The position numbers were made by a program, and so were the translations under genes. The notes under the pieces were generated by a model that was not told the origin of the DNA, did not search any database, and saw only the letters and a list, made by a program, of their open reading frames with translations. Below, one piece after another: positions 1 through 9,500 of a stretch of DNA of 64,000 nucleotides. How positions within the stretch are numbered: position 1 is the first letter of the stretch; each line of letters begins with the position of its first letter. The DNA comes from Anaplasma ovis str. Haibei (lineage in GTDB: Bacteria > Pseudomonadota > Alphaproteobacteria > Rickettsiales > Anaplasmataceae): the NCBI RefSeq assembly GCF_002214625.1, contig NZ_CP015994.1:372001-436000 (forward strand), written 5' to 3'.

Positions 1-1133
1 AGGGGGGGAACCCTCTTGATCATCACCCCACATGGAAGCATGTGCAATGTCCGAAATGCCAAGCGGGTGCCCAACGCGAGACGGATACTTTTGATACCTT
101 TTTCGAGTCATCCTGGTACTTTGCAGCGTTTTGTAGCGAGGGGGGAGGGGTCAACGCAGCTGATTGCAACAAGTTGCTACCTGTGGACTATTACATAGGT
201 GGAATAGAGCATGCTGTACTTCATCTTCTTTATGCGAGATTTTTCTGCAGGGCGCTTAAGAAGTGTGGATATCTGGAAGTTGAAGAGCCTTTTCGCAATT
301 TGATTACGCAGGGCATGGTTTGCCACTCTGTGTATAGAGATGCTTCGGGGAATTATCTGTTTCCTGAGGATGCACAACGCATGATCCTCGATGGTGAGAC
401 CGTACAGCGCGGGAAAGTTGAAAAGATGAGCAAGTCAAAGAAAAATGTTGTGGATCCCAGCAACATCATAGAGAAGTACGGAGCCGATACTGTAAGACTG
501 TTCATGCTGTCTGACACCCCGCCTGAGCGCGATATTGAGTGGTCAGATGTTGGAGTAGAGGGTGCATGGAGGTATTTAGAGCGGTTATGGAAACTGTTTG
601 AGGACAACAATTCCATAAGTGCGGATTTCGATACTACCGGTGTAGAGGGCAAAGACCGTACCTATCTATCTGGCGTACACAAAATTCTTCGGGGCTTAAG
701 TGCGGATATGGAGTACTGCAGGCTCAACTGTGCGGTTGCCAAATTCAGGGAGATGAGTAACACAATTTTTGAAATGGTAAAATGTGGTGTGAGCCAACCA
801 GTTATTAACGAATCGGCATGCATTTTGCTCAGGGTGATGGAACCATTTATCCCACATATAGCCGAAAAGTTGTGGGAGCGCATAGGAGGTGCGGGCATGT
901 TGTGTAATAGGCAGTGGCCGTCTGTGCGGGAGGATTTGTTGACGGAAGATCTCGTCACGATTGCGGTGCAGGTGAATGGCAAGCTGTGTAGCACACTCAG
1001 GGTAAGCACCCAGTGTGACGGTGAGGGGGTAAAAGCGGAGGCGTTGAAGGTTGCGCAGCGCAAGCTTGGTGATAAGGAGGTGCGCAACATTTACTTTGTG
1101 CCTGGTAGAGTTGTGAATATTGTAACAAAATAA
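1..1133 (+). CDS. leuS: Leucyl-tRNA synthetase, C-terminal part (5' end outside window)
   Basis: Class I aminoacyl-tRNA synthetase that charges tRNA-Leu. The reading frame is open from base 3 to the TAA at 1131-1133, so only about 376 C-terminal residues are present. It begins with the LeuRS signature [12 protein letters not shown], followed by the catalytic-domain stretch ending DSSWYF-like, and has the class I signature KMSKSKK near 424-444 followed by the anticodon-binding helical domain and a C-terminal domain ending in [11 protein letters not shown]. The first in-frame GTG at 42 is not the real start because conserved LeuRS sequence lies upstream of it. A diverged copy of the last 28 codons sits 194 bp downstream. 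Identification is secure. Confidence 0.97.
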   Translation, partial: GGNPLDHHPTWKHVQCPKCQAGAQRETDTFDTFFESSWYFAAFCSEGGGVNAADCNKLLPVDYYIGGIEHAVLHLLYARFFCRALKKCGYLEVEEPFRNLITQGMVCHSVYRDASGNYLFPEDAQRMILDGETVQRGKVEKMSKSKKNVVDPSNIIEKYGADTVRLFMLSDTPPERDIEWSDVGVEGAWRYLERLWKLFEDNNSISADFDTTGVEGKDRTYLSGVHKILRGLSADMEYCRLNCAVAKFREMSNTIFEMVKCGVSQPVINESACILLRVMEPFIPHIAEKLWERIGGAGMLCNRQWPSVREDLLTEDLVTIAVQVNGKLCSTLRVSTQCDGEGVKAEALKVAQRKLGDKEVRNIYFVPGRVVNIVTK

Positions 1134-1528
1134 ACGCGCACTAGTTTATGCATGTCAACTCCTCAGCTATGTTTTTGTACAAGGTTTCAAATCATAAAGA
1201 GCGGCGTACCCGCACGTGCGGGTGTAACGTGGATGCAGCAAAGGTTGTGCAGCGCAAGCTCGGTGATAAGGAAGTGCGCAACATTTACTTTGTGCCTGGT
1301 AGGGTTGTGAATGTTGTAACAAAATAAAAACATACCAAATTTTCCGTATAGCCCATGCACGCCGATCCCAAGCCATATTTGCGGTATGCGGTGTCTACAT
1401 ATGTAAGATCTCCTGTCTCATGTGTTATTCGCGTGCTTGGTGGCTAGTTGCGACATGGCGGCGGTGTGCGGTATTGTGCCTCCAGGGATACGTGTTAGAA
1501 TGTGACAACTTTTTGGTTGGGTTTTTAT
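1134..1528. other. Intergenic region with a 16-bp palindrome
   Basis: Between leuS and tatD. Apart from the leuS fragment, a perfect 16-bp palindrome occupies 1208-1223 (acccgcac/gtgcgggt), just before the fragment. It could form a hairpin, but no T-run follows it, so it is not a standard terminator. No further gene is apparent. Confidence 0.5.
1241..1327 (+). pseudogene. Duplicated 3' end of leuS (last 28 codons plus stop)
   Basis: These 87 bases repeat leuS 1047-1133 at an offset of 194 bp. The copy translates to the same C-terminus with only Ala-to-Val and Ile-to-Val changes; the other differences I see are synonymous third-position changes (ctt/ctc, gag/gaa, aga/agg), and the stop codon is kept. 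There is no start codon or upstream LeuRS sequence, so it is a fragment and not a gene. It may record a tandem duplication followed by deletion, or an alternative 3' end swapped in by recombination. Confidence 0.85.
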
Positions 1529-2320
1529 GTGATCGTAGATTCACACTGCCATCTCAATTACTTTGATGATTCCACAATACAAGACGTAGTAGACCGGGCG
1601 ACAGATGCCGGTGTGGCGCTTATGCAGACTGTTTGCACTACGCTGAGTGAATTCCCAACACTGCTGAAGATTTCTAATAACCATAAGCAGGTGTATGCAT
1701 CAGTGGGGGTGCATCCTTGTAACTCGGTTGAGGGGGAATTGGCTTCAGTTGAGGATTTAATTGAGTTGGCAAAGGGAGAGAAGGTTATTGGGTTGGGGGA
1801 AACCGGGCTTGACTTTTACAAGTACAAAGAGGACGGCGCGGACCGCCAGGAGAAAAATTTTGTGGCCCACATTTCCGCGGCGAGGGAGTCAGGTTTGCCG
1901 GTAATAATTCATTCTAGAAATGCCGATGCAAAAATGGCGGACATTTGTGCTTCTGAGATGAAGTTGGGGGCATTTAAAGGTGTTATGCATTGCTTTGCCT
2001 CGTCTATGGAGCTTGCAAAAAGCTCGTTGGATGTCGGACTATATATATCATTTTCTGGTATACTGACCTTCAAAAACGCTACTTCCCTCAGGGAGATTGC
2101 TAAGTTCGTGCCCAGGGACAGGGTCCTGGTGGAGACGGATTCCCCGTTTTTATGTCCCGAGCCCCATCGGGGCAAGACAAATTCTCCAGCGATGACGAAA
2201 CTTGTTGTAGAATGTCTATCGCAGATTTGGGGGGAGACTGTAGAGGTTGTGAGCGAAATCACCACTAGAAACTTCTTCACACTGTTTGACAAGTGTTCAT
2301 GTCACTACAATGCGCAGTAG
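1529..2320 (+). CDS. tatD: TatD family metal-dependent hydrolase/DNase
   Basis: TIM-barrel amidohydrolase of the TatD family, which are 3'-5' exonucleases and D-aminoacyl-tRNA-related hydrolases using divalent metals. The metal-binding signature is at the N-terminus (VDSHCHL), followed by GETGLDFY (glutamate ligand), a VIIHSR motif (histidine ligand), MHCF, and ETDSPFL near the C-terminus. Length about 263 residues is normal. The frame opens at a GTG at 1502, but GTG 1529 puts the start directly before IVDSHCHL as in family members, so I chose it. The 3' end overlaps the start of pyrF by 11 bp, suggesting co-transcription. Confidence 0.93.
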   Translation: MIVDSHCHLNYFDDSTIQDVVDRATDAGVALMQTVCTTLSEFPTLLKISNNHKQVYASVGVHPCNSVEGELASVEDLIELAKGEKVIGLGETGLDFYKYKEDGADRQEKNFVAHISAARESGLPVIIHSRNADAKMADICASEMKLGAFKGVMHCFASSMELAKSSLDVGLYISFSGILTFKNATSLREIAKFVPRDRVLVETDSPFLCPEPHRGKTNSPAMTKLVVECLSQIWGETVEVVSEITTRNFFTLFDKCSCHYNAQ

Positions 2321-2996
2321 TCCCATAATTTGCGCACTGGATATGATGGATATTGCCCGCGCACTTGAGGTGACCAGGGTAATATCAGGCAAGGTTGCCA
2401 TGGTAAAACTGGGGCTAGAGTTCTTCACCGCGTACGGTATTGCCGGCGTGCAGAAGGTTATCGAGCTCGGTGTGCCCGTGTTTCTTGACCTGAAGCTTCA
2501 TGATATTCCAAACACTGTGGTTAGGGCAATACATTCGGTGAGAGGCCTAAACATTGCCATGCTTACCATCCACGTGAGCGGGGGTAGGGACATGATGCGT
2601 GCGGCGGCCGATGCCTTGTCCGAGACCAATATACTTCTTGCCGGGGTCACGATTTTGACGAGTATTGGCGGTGATGACTTCACAGATTTTGGGGTACAGG
2701 GGTCTTTGGAATCTCACGTCATTAGGCTAGTAGACCTTGCTGTAAGTGCGGGATTACGAGCTGTGGTGTGTTCAGCACATGAAATTGGCGCGATACGCAG
2801 TCGGCATCCAGATGTTACACTTGTTGTTCCTGGAATCCGCTTTGATTCTGGAGTTGATGACCAAAAACGCACAAAAACACCCATTGATGCGCTGTCAGAT
2901 GGGGCAAACTATCTAGTTGTAGGTCGCCCCATAACCCAGAGCCCGGATCCATTGGCTGCGATTGACGAAATTCTCCGCTCCATAAAAATGTACTGA
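2310..2996 (+). CDS. pyrF: Orotidine 5'-phosphate decarboxylase
   Basis: Last step of de novo UMP synthesis, decarboxylating OMP. The protein is about 228 residues with the catalytic D-x-K-x-x-D tetrad motif at residues 60-65 (DLKLHD), an early substrate-binding Asp (ICALDMMD), and a phosphate-binding end ([12 protein letters not shown]). The start ATG at 2310 lies inside the end of tatD; an in-frame upstream start at 2286 would only add residues not seen in the family. No clear ribosome binding site is visible, consistent with translational coupling to tatD. It converges with ccmE. Confidence 0.95.
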   Translation: MRSSPIICALDMMDIARALEVTRVISGKVAMVKLGLEFFTAYGIAGVQKVIELGVPVFLDLKLHDIPNTVVRAIHSVRGLNIAMLTIHVSGGRDMMRAAADALSETNILLAGVTILTSIGGDDFTDFGVQGSLESHVIRLVDLAVSAGLRAVVCSAHEIGAIRSRHPDVTLVVPGIRFDSGVDDQKRTKTPIDALSDGANYLVVGRPITQSPDPLAAIDEILRSIKMY

Positions 2997-3062
2997 TCCC
3001 GCTTTGATTGGTACGAATTGCTGTCTCCCGACGTCGTGTACCACGGCTTGCTGCGTGCAAAT

Positions 3063-3079
3063 GGGGAAAAATTTTCCCT
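3063..3079. terminator. Palindrome between convergent pyrF and ccmE
   Basis: The bases gggaaaa-a-ttttccc (3064-3078) are self-complementary and lie in the 105-bp gap between pyrF (+) and ccmE (-). The single-base centre leaves little loop, so the terminator role is a guess from position only. Confidence 0.25.
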
Positions 3080-3101
3080 TGTGGTTGTGGCCGAATGTTT
3101 A

Positions 3102-3524
3102 CTACGGCCTGAAGAGGGCCTTTGGCGCGCCATCATACTTTTTTGGCATATACTTTTCGTCATGCTTTGCTAATACCTCATCTGCCACGAACTTTCCATG
3201 GAGCAGTCTTCCCCTTACCACGGCGCCTACGCCTTCTCCGAATAACGGGGGAAGCATTCCAGAGTAGACCACATTGAGCTCAGTGTTAAAATCCGTCAGA
3301 TCAAACGATATGCCGTCGGTGTTTCTGGTTACGCTGCCCTTAACCACCATACCGCCCACCCTTACCGGTAGGTTAGACTTCCCGTGCGAACCCGACAATA
3401 GCTCGCTGGTGGTGTAGAAAAAAGATATACTCTCCCGCAGTTCAGACAGTATGAACAGCAGAGCGCATCCCACAACACAGAATGACGTAAGGACGAAAAG
3501 CAACCTTTTATGTTTCCTTTTCAT
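3102..3524 (-). CDS. ccmE: Cytochrome c maturation heme chaperone CcmE
   Basis: Periplasmic heme chaperone that covalently binds heme and passes it to the CcmF/H lyase for cytochrome c maturation. The 140-residue protein has one N-terminal transmembrane anchor (about residues 8-27), an OB-fold domain, and the heme-attachment motif LAKHDEKY with His121 and Tyr125. The C-terminal tail is short. The start ATG at 3524 lies 17 bp inside the end of ccmD, so the two are translationally coupled. Other ccm genes (ccmA, B, C, F, H) are not in this window, as is common for the scattered ccm genes of Rickettsiales. Confidence 0.95.
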   Translation of the reverse strand: MKRKHKRLLFVLTSFCVVGCALLFILSELRESISFFYTTSELLSGSHGKSNLPVRVGGMVVKGSVTRNTDGISFDLTDFNTELNVVYSGMLPPLFGEGVGAVVRGRLLHGKFVADEVLAKHDEKYMPKKYDGAPKALFRP

Positions 3525-3645
3525 TCTCTGTTGCCAAGACCTTTCTCAGCATCTTTCTAACCCCGCAGTAGTCATTCACCAAAAACGCCGCGAAGAGAAA
3601 TAATGCGGCAAAGCCAAGCGAATATGCTAAGTATACTGGATGCAT
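3508..3645 (-). CDS. ccmD: Small membrane protein, probable heme exporter CcmD
   Basis: A 45-codon frame starting at ATG 3645 and ending at TAA 3508-3510. The protein starts MHPVYLAYSLGFAALFLF, has one hydrophobic helix (about residues 5-23), and continues with a basic tail (RKMLRKVL). This is the size and layout of CcmD, the small membrane subunit that releases holo-CcmE from CcmABC. Position supports it strongly: it overlaps the end of surE by 19 bp upstream and the start of ccmE by 17 bp downstream, leaving no non-coding space. CcmD is weakly conserved in sequence, so the call rests on size, topology and context. Confidence 0.82.
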   Translation of the reverse strand: MHPVYLAYSLGFAALFLFAAFLVNDYCGVRKMLRKVLATENEKET

Positions 3646-4427
3646 CGCTGTGACCCACAATATCTATCCAGGGTGGCATGATCAGTTACGTCGGAGCCGA
3701 CTGGGGTTACCACGATGTATCCCTGCCCCAGAAGCTGTGTGTCGTACGACCGGCAATTACCATTCGATGACCTAACGTCATGAATTGTATATGACACTTG
3801 GTGCACATCGTCGCTTGTGCTCTCATGCCGCTCCACACATGGTTCCCACTTTATGTTACTGCTGTCATGCCCGGTAAATCTGACGCCCTGCACATCCGAG
3901 CACGGAATATTCACGCTCATGACGCATTTCCTGTCCCATCTTGTATCACACAGCAGTCGCTTTACCAAGGCCAATGCCGATTTTCTAGAATTCTTCCACA
4001 ACGCTTCATCATTAACATTGTTCTCACAGCGCTTGCCGTTATACTCCTGGCTAATCGCGATTGCTGTGATGCCCATTCTGGAAGCAGCGCGGGCCGCGGC
4101 AATGGTGCCGGAATATGGTACTACAGGGCCCGTATTGGCTCCGTAGTTAATGCCTGATATTACCAAGTCTGGCTGTTTTCCTACCTTGATCATTTCGTGT
4201 ATTCCAACCACCACACTGTCAACAGGGGTGCCATACACCGCGAATTCTTGAGCGCTCACCGTGCGTACCTTAATAGGAGTCCGTACGCTCAATGACTTGC
4301 TTGCTGCACTGCGATCATGCGTGGGTGCTGACACCCAAACCTCAGTGAATGATTCGGAAACAATACCCCTCAAAACACGCATACCCACGGAATCAAAACC
4401 GTCATCGTTCGTGAGTAAGACTCTCAT
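3627..4427 (-). CDS. surE: 5'/3'-nucleotidase SurE
   Basis: Divalent-metal phosphatase acting on nucleoside monophosphates. The protein is 266 residues and begins MRVLLTNDDGFDS, with the metal ligands Asp8 and Asp9; the SGINYGANTG motif near residue 90 is typical. The frame stays open about 90 codons upstream (to 4697), but the family N-terminus fixes the start at ATG 4427. The 3' end overlaps ccmD, so surE-ccmD-ccmE form one tightly packed unit. Confidence 0.95.
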   Translation of the reverse strand: MRVLLTNDDGFDSVGMRVLRGIVSESFTEVWVSAPTHDRSAASKSLSVRTPIKVRTVSAQEFAVYGTPVDSVVVGIHEMIKVGKQPDLVISGINYGANTGPVVPYSGTIAAARAASRMGITAIAISQEYNGKRCENNVNDEALWKNSRKSALALVKRLLCDTRWDRKCVMSVNIPCSDVQGVRFTGHDSSNIKWEPCVERHESTSDDVHQVSYTIHDVRSSNGNCRSYDTQLLGQGYIVVTPVGSDVTDHATLDRYCGSQRCIQYT

Positions 4428-4768
4428 CCATACCGCTACATCAAAAAACTCCCCAGTGTAGCACAGATCATTCTCGGGTGCAGTCCTCTTTTTTTTTTTT
4501 GCTAAGGCTCCTGGATTACTAAACATTGTGGCGTATCTCTCTGCTTTGTCAGTAAAGCAACAGGGCTTTGGGGTGTTGCGTGCAGGGCACGATGGATGAG
4601 GGAAACGCTGGCTCCCTATCACCACAGGGCAGCATGTACACTTTCCCATTGCTGAGACCGCCATAATTGACGTAAGCCAGGGGCGGATGCTATCCACCGC
4701 GCTGTGCCGTACTCTGGACTACCACTCCGAAAAGCCGATATGAGCGCGAGCAGGCCGAGGGGGCTGTA
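4428..4768. other. Intergenic region with a 12-base homopolymer
   Basis: Between the end of nuoC and the start of surE, both on the minus strand. A run of 12 T (A on the minus strand) at 4489-4500 lies about 60 bases upstream of the surE start. The frame upstream of surE is open through this run, but the encoded residues do not resemble SurE or another family I recognise. No other feature seen. Confidence 0.5.
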
Positions 4769-5332
4769 TTACTTGTCCCCTTTCCACGGAGAAGTGGCGT
4801 CAAAATTGCGGAAGTCTTGCTGCAGATTTACCGGCTGATACACTACTTGCTTCTTTTGAATATCATACCTAACCTCATCATAACCGGTCAGGGGGAAGTC
4901 TTTTAACATGGGGTGACCAGAAAAACCGTAGTCAGTTAGAATTCTCCGCAGGTCTGGGTGTTTGTCGAACTTGATACCATACATGTCGAACACCTCACGT
5001 TCGAACCATCCAGCTGCCCCAAACACCGAAGTAACAGATGGGATGTCACGCCCCTCAACCAGAGGCACCTTACAACACATTCTAGCATTAAATACTACGC
5101 TCAGCAGCATGTATACTACATCGAACCTAGCCTCCCGGGCTTGATAGTCTACAGCGAATATGTCGGTCAAAATTTTGAACTTGCTCTTCTCGTTATCCCG
5201 CAACGCAGTAAGACGCTCAAGTAAATTTCTAGCTTCCAACTGGCACTCTAACACCCCGTCGCTTCTGACTTCAACCTCCTGTTTCAGAATCTTACTTGCG
5301 TTCTTTCTCACAAGTTCTACACTCTTCGTCAT
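4769..5332 (-). CDS. nuoC: NADH-quinone oxidoreductase subunit C
   Basis: Peripheral-arm subunit of respiratory complex I (30-kDa family). The 187-residue protein carries the signature EREVFDMYGIKFDKHPDLRR followed by ILTDYGFSGHPMLKDFPLTG, and ends in a short hydrophilic tail after the conserved YEPVN-like stretch (VYQPVNLQQDFR). It is the third gene of a nuoA-nuoB-nuoC cluster with gaps of 4-5 bases. The remaining nuo genes lie elsewhere, as expected for the split complex I operons of Rickettsiales. Confidence 0.96.
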   Translation of the reverse strand: MTKSVELVRKNASKILKQEVEVRSDGVLECQLEARNLLERLTALRDNEKSKFKILTDIFAVDYQAREARFDVVYMLLSVVFNARMCCKVPLVEGRDIPSVTSVFGAAGWFEREVFDMYGIKFDKHPDLRRILTDYGFSGHPMLKDFPLTGYDEVRYDIQKKQVVYQPVNLQQDFRNFDATSPWKGDK

Positions 5333-5337
5333 GGCCC

Positions 5338-5865
5338 CTACGCTTCCCCCGTCCCAGAGTGACTCCTAAGTATTTTTTGCTGTAAACACAAAATTCCGTA
5401 AAGCAGGGCTTCTGCAGTTGGCGGGCAACCCGGAACATAGATGTCCACAGGCACTATGCGGTCACACCCACGGACGACTGAGTATGAATAGTGATAATAC
5501 CCACCACCGTTAGCGCAACTTCCCATTGAGATAACATACTTGGGTTCCGCCATTTGGTCGTACACCCTGCGCAGCGCTGGTGCCATCTTGTTTGTTAAAG
5601 TTCCGGCTACTATCATAACGTCCGCCTGCCTGGGGCTGGCCCTGAACATTACACCATATCTGTCAAGATCGTATCTGCTGGCCGCTGTGTGCATCATCTC
5701 AACCGCGCAGCAGGCGAGGCCGAACGTCATTGGCCATAATGAGCCGCTGCGGGACCATCGTACCACGCTGTCGGCCAAATCAGAGAATTTGGTAACGACA
5801 AAGCCCTTGTCCTTGTAGCCCTGCCACAGCTCCTGCTCCAATACCTGGTGTTGCTGGTTCTCCAT
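5338..5865 (-). CDS. nuoB: NADH-quinone oxidoreductase subunit B
   Basis: Carries iron-sulfur cluster N2, the last electron relay before quinone in complex I. The protein is 175 residues starting MENQQHQ. The four cluster cysteines are present: Cys52 and Cys53 (LACCAVEM), Cys117 (MGSCA), and Cys147 (VPGCPPT). The open frame extends upstream to 5967, but that part overlaps the end of nuoA and is unlike NuoB. The gap to nuoA is 4 bases and to nuoC 5 bases. Confidence 0.96.
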   Translation of the reverse strand: MENQQHQVLEQELWQGYKDKGFVVTKFSDLADSVVRWSRSGSLWPMTFGLACCAVEMMHTAASRYDLDRYGVMFRASPRQADVMIVAGTLTNKMAPALRRVYDQMAEPKYVISMGSCANGGGYYHYSYSVVRGCDRIVPVDIYVPGCPPTAEALLYGILCLQQKILRSHSGTGEA

Positions 5866-5869
5866 GGTT

Positions 5870-6235
5870 TTACTCCCACTCCAGGGCGCCGACGCCCCAC
5901 TCATAAACAAACCCCACGGTGAGCAGCCCCGTGAAAAACACCATGGACCAGAACCCAAACGCACCAATGGTGCCTAGGCACACAGCCCACGGGAATAAAA
6001 ATGCAACCTCCACATCAAATACGACGAACAGAATTGCCACGACACAGAATTTTATGTCAAAAGAGGAGGAGTCAGGTGCTTCGCTCTGATCAAACCCGCA
6101 CTCATACGGAGATAACTTGCCGACGCTGTCTCTCTTCCCAGCCAGAAAGGCGGGGAGCACGGCGAATGCTGAGGATACCATTGCAGCAAGCATGATAAAC
6201 AACAGAACTGAAGAGTAATCACCGATGCTTGGCAT
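5870..6235 (-). CDS. nuoA: NADH-quinone oxidoreductase subunit A
   Basis: Small membrane subunit of complex I at the junction with the peripheral arm. About 121 residues from ATG 6235 ([13 protein letters not shown]), with three hydrophobic helices and the signature [13 protein letters not shown] followed by [26 protein letters not shown]. An alternative in-frame ATG at 6262 or 6277 would lengthen the N-terminus; the length of family members favours 6235. First gene of the nuoABC cluster. Confidence 0.95.
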   Translation of the reverse strand: MPSIGDYSSVLLFIMLAAMVSSAFAVLPAFLAGKRDSVGKLSPYECGFDQSEAPDSSSFDIKFCVVAILFVVFDVEVAFLFPWAVCLGTIGAFGFWSMVFFTGLLTVGFVYEWGVGALEWE

Positions 6236-6599
6236 GGGCAACCTACGCCACTTTAAGGACATCCCAGATTCTTGCAAATTTCTCTCTAGGTGTCAATTTC
6301 AATGGCTGCAGGTGGGATGTGATCGCTAGTGCCATTTACTGGCCCGTAGTTTGAGTATGTTGTGTGCTGCTACCCCGTTCCAATTCCCTCCCCTTTTGTT
6401 TTGCTTTAGAGGCTTGGTGAGGTATGGGGCAGGGGGTACTCGTTGTACCGAGAACTGTTATGCGTGTTGTCGTTTTTAGTTTCCGCTACTCTAACTTTAT
6501 GTTAGTGATCTCGTTTAACCACGCCCGGTTTAGGGGGAAGCACTGTTTTTGTATGTGATGGGGGATAGTTTTTACCATCCCTGCCGTGGCGTTGTACGA
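6236..6599. other. Intergenic region upstream of nuoABC
   Basis: About 360 bases between the end of uvrA and the start of nuoA, both on the minus strand. It must hold the nuoABC promoter, but no convincing -35/-10 pair, RNA gene or repeat was seen. Confidence 0.4.
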
Positions 6600-9470
6600 T
6601 TACGCCTTAGCATTTTGTAAGTATTGTAACAAATACTGCGCCGTTATGCTACTTGGGTATTGTTTAACTAGCTCTGCCGGAGGGCCAAGTGCTACTACAC
6701 TTCCTCCTCTATCACCGCCTTCTGGGCCTATGTCTATTACGTAATCTGCGGTTTTTACCACGTGCAGGTTGTGCTCTATCACCACAACTGTATTTCCGAG
6801 TTTGGCCAGCATGTGCAAAATGCGCAGCAGGTTTTTCACGTCGGAAATGTGCAGGCCGGTTGTTGGCTCGTCAAGAATATACAGAGTCCTTCCGGTGGAG
6901 CGCTTAGACAGCTCCTTTGAAAGTTTGACTCTCTGTGATTCACCTCCGGAGAGTGTTGTGGATGGCTGCCCTATTCGCACATAGCCCATACCGACTTCCC
7001 GCAGGGAGTTTAGTTTTTCTTTGATTAATGGAATTGCATTGAAACATTCCAGCGCCTCATCCACGGTCATACAAAGCACATCCGCAATGGACTTGCCTTT
7101 GTATGTGACATCCAATGTTTCTCGGTTGTATCTGAGGCCGTGACACTCTTCGCACTTCACGTACATGTCTGGCAGGAAGTGCATTTCAATTCTAATGTAT
7201 CCGTCCCCCCTACACGTTTCGCATCTCCCGCCTTTGGCGTTGAAAGAAAACCTACCCATGGTGTAACCGCGCGACTTTGCCAACGGAAGCCCGGCGAACC
7301 ACGTTCGTATGTGTGCAAACAATCCAACATAAGTTGCCGGATTCGAAGCAGGAGTTCTACCTATGGGAGACTGGTCAATTTCTATCACCTTGTCTATATT
7401 CTCTAAACCCAGTATGGTGTCACACTCTATGTCTGGCCTTATGGGCCCTCCATCAACTCTGTGTAGCGCGTATCTGTAAAGAGTGTCCCAAACCAGGCTC
7501 GATTTTCCACTGCCAGAGACTCCTGTAACACAGGTAAAGCTACCAATAGGGATCTTCACATCCACGTTTTGTAGGTTATTCTTCCTAGCCCCCTTTATTT
7601 CTATCCAGCTTGTGAAAGACTTTTTCCCTTTGGGAGCGTCTATACGCATCTTACCACTTAAATACTTTCCGGTTACACTTTCGCTACTTGCCGCTATATC
7701 CTTGGTTGTACCCTGAGCAACTATCTCTCCACCGTTGGTACCCGCTCCAGGGCCAATGTCCACTATATGATCTGCGTTTAGCATCATCTCGTCATCGTGC
7801 TCAATGACTACCACAGTGTTGCCCATATCTCGCAGATTTTTCAGCGTATTGATAAGTAGCGCATTGTCGCGCTGATGCAGCCCTATTGACGGTTCGTCAA
7901 GTACGTATAAAACTCCGGTAAGGCCAGAGCCAATTTGCGATGCCAATTTTATTCTTTGGCTTTCTCCCCCCGAAAGAGTTCTAGATTCACGATCCAAAGT
8001 TAGGTGGCTGAGCCCGACATTACTGAGGAATTTTAACCGCTTTACCACTTCCTCCAGCAGCTTTGTGCAAACTGCGTTTTCATATTCAGAAAGCTTGCTT
8101 GGTAGGCCATAACACCACGTGATTGCCTCATCTACCGAGAATGCACACACTTCGCCAATGTGCTTACCATCTATTTTTACTGATAGAGACTCTGGAGATA
8201 GGCGGAAGCCCATACAGTGTGGGCATGTGCTAGAAACAGAGTACCTTTCGGCAATCTTTTCAGCTACTATATTACCACTTTCATTTAGTAGGCCTAATAT
8301 ACCCCTACTGCCTGCTGGTTTGAACTCCGTATTTAATATTCCTTCCTCATTACCGAATAGGATCATGTTGCGAAGCCCCTCATCCATCTTGCACCATGGG
8401 ACGGATAGATCGATAACGTGCATTTTTGCAATGAGGGCTATCTCATGCGCGCATTGGTGGGCAAAACTGGCTCCGTGATAGGGATGGGCAGGCAGCCTCA
8501 TCGGCCCCATAGGGTCAATTGCTCCCTCGAGTATTGATAGCTCTGTGTTGGGAACGACCAGATTGATATCTATTGCGTGATTTCTACCCATGCCCAAGCA
8601 ATGTTTACATGCCCCGCAGACCGTGTTGAAGGAAAATAATCTGGGCTCCACTTCTCCCACGTGAAACCCGCTTTCCGGACAGATAAAATGTTCTGAGAAC
8701 ACCAAAATCTGCCCAGGCTGGTACTCTTGCGTGACACAATCCTGTGGGAGCGATACTATTTCAACATGTATTATTCCCTTGCCGATTAACAGCGCATTTT
8801 CCACACTATTTGGTATTCTGTTAGATTTTTCTTGGGTAATCACGATCCTATCAACCACCACGTAAATTTTATGTGCGCTATCTTGCTGTAGTGGCGGTAT
8901 TTCGTTTATGTCATATACCGTGTCATCAATCTTTAAACGTGTGTAGCCGAGTTTCCGTATTTCAGCTATTGATTTTAAAAATTCCCCACCCCTTGTCTGG
9001 GTTATCGGAGCCAGCATATGCAGCTTAGTACCTGTCGGCAGCCCAACAACTTCTTGAGCAATTCTGGATGCGGACAACCTTGATATAGGTTTGCCGGTGG
9101 CCGGAGAATGAGGCACACCGATCCTGGCGTACATCAGTCTGAGGTAGTCATGAATTTCTGTTACTGTAGCAACAGTAGATCTCGGATTTTTATGACAGTG
9201 TTTTTGGCTTACGGATATTGCAGGTGACAACCCGTCAATATGGTCAACATCGGGTTTGGCGTGCAAATTCAAAAACTGTCTTGCATAGGGGGACAGGCTT
9301 TCCACATATCGCCGCTGCCCTTCCGCGTATAAGGTATCAAACGCCAGGCTAGACTTACCAGAACCACTGACTCCGGTGATGACTACCAACTTGCCTTTCG
9401 GGAGATCCAAATCCACGTTCTTAAGATTATGCTGCCTGGCCCCTCGGATGCTTATCACTCCACCAGACAC
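6600..9470 (-). CDS. uvrA: Excinuclease ABC subunit A
   Basis: DNA damage sensor ATPase of nucleotide excision repair. The 956-residue protein has two ABC ATPase modules: Walker A GVSGSGKSSLAFD near residue 35 and again GVSGSGKSSLVWD near residue 645, two LSGGESQR signature motifs, and Walker B VLDEPSIGLH and ILDEPTTGLH. The C-terminal zinc finger CETCRGDG...CEECHG is intact. The first zinc finger has CPES where E. coli has C-x-x-C, a form I know from other alphaproteobacteria. The start is a GTG at 9470. The nusB gene ends 30 bases upstream on the same strand. Confidence 0.97.
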   Translation of the reverse strand: MSGGVISIRGARQHNLKNVDLDLPKGKLVVITGVSGSGKSSLAFDTLYAEGQRRYVESLSPYARQFLNLHAKPDVDHIDGLSPAISVSQKHCHKNPRSTVATVTEIHDYLRLMYARIGVPHSPATGKPISRLSASRIAQEVVGLPTGTKLHMLAPITQTRGGEFLKSIAEIRKLGYTRLKIDDTVYDINEIPPLQQDSAHKIYVVVDRIVITQEKSNRIPNSVENALLIGKGIIHVEIVSLPQDCVTQEYQPGQILVFSEHFICPESGFHVGEVEPRLFSFNTVCGACKHCLGMGRNHAIDINLVVPNTELSILEGAIDPMGPMRLPAHPYHGASFAHQCAHEIALIAKMHVIDLSVPWCKMDEGLRNMILFGNEEGILNTEFKPAGSRGILGLLNESGNIVAEKIAERYSVSSTCPHCMGFRLSPESLSVKIDGKHIGEVCAFSVDEAITWCYGLPSKLSEYENAVCTKLLEEVVKRLKFLSNVGLSHLTLDRESRTLSGGESQRIKLASQIGSGLTGVLYVLDEPSIGLHQRDNALLINTLKNLRDMGNTVVVIEHDDEMMLNADHIVDIGPGAGTNGGEIVAQGTTKDIAASSESVTGKYLSGKMRIDAPKGKKSFTSWIEIKGARKNNLQNVDVKIPIGSFTCVTGVSGSGKSSLVWDTLYRYALHRVDGGPIRPDIECDTILGLENIDKVIEIDQSPIGRTPASNPATYVGLFAHIRTWFAGLPLAKSRGYTMGRFSFNAKGGRCETCRGDGYIRIEMHFLPDMYVKCEECHGLRYNRETLDVTYKGKSIADVLCMTVDEALECFNAIPLIKEKLNSLREVGMGYVRIGQPSTTLSGGESQRVKLSKELSKRSTGRTLYILDEPTTGLHISDVKNLLRILHMLAKLGNTVVVIEHNLHVVKTADYVIDIGPEGGDRGGSVVALGPPAELVKQYPSSITAQYLLQYLQNAKA

Positions 9471-9500
9471 TGGTTACACCTGCTTGCTATAGGGACTAAA

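Noticed and set aside
42..1133. GTG at 42 as the start of leuS
   Set aside because: Conserved LeuRS residues are encoded upstream of it, so the gene begins outside the window.
6600..9470. UvrA first zinc finger lacking one cysteine (CPES)
   Set aside because: This form is also seen in other alphaproteobacterial UvrA proteins, so it is not a defect of this gene.
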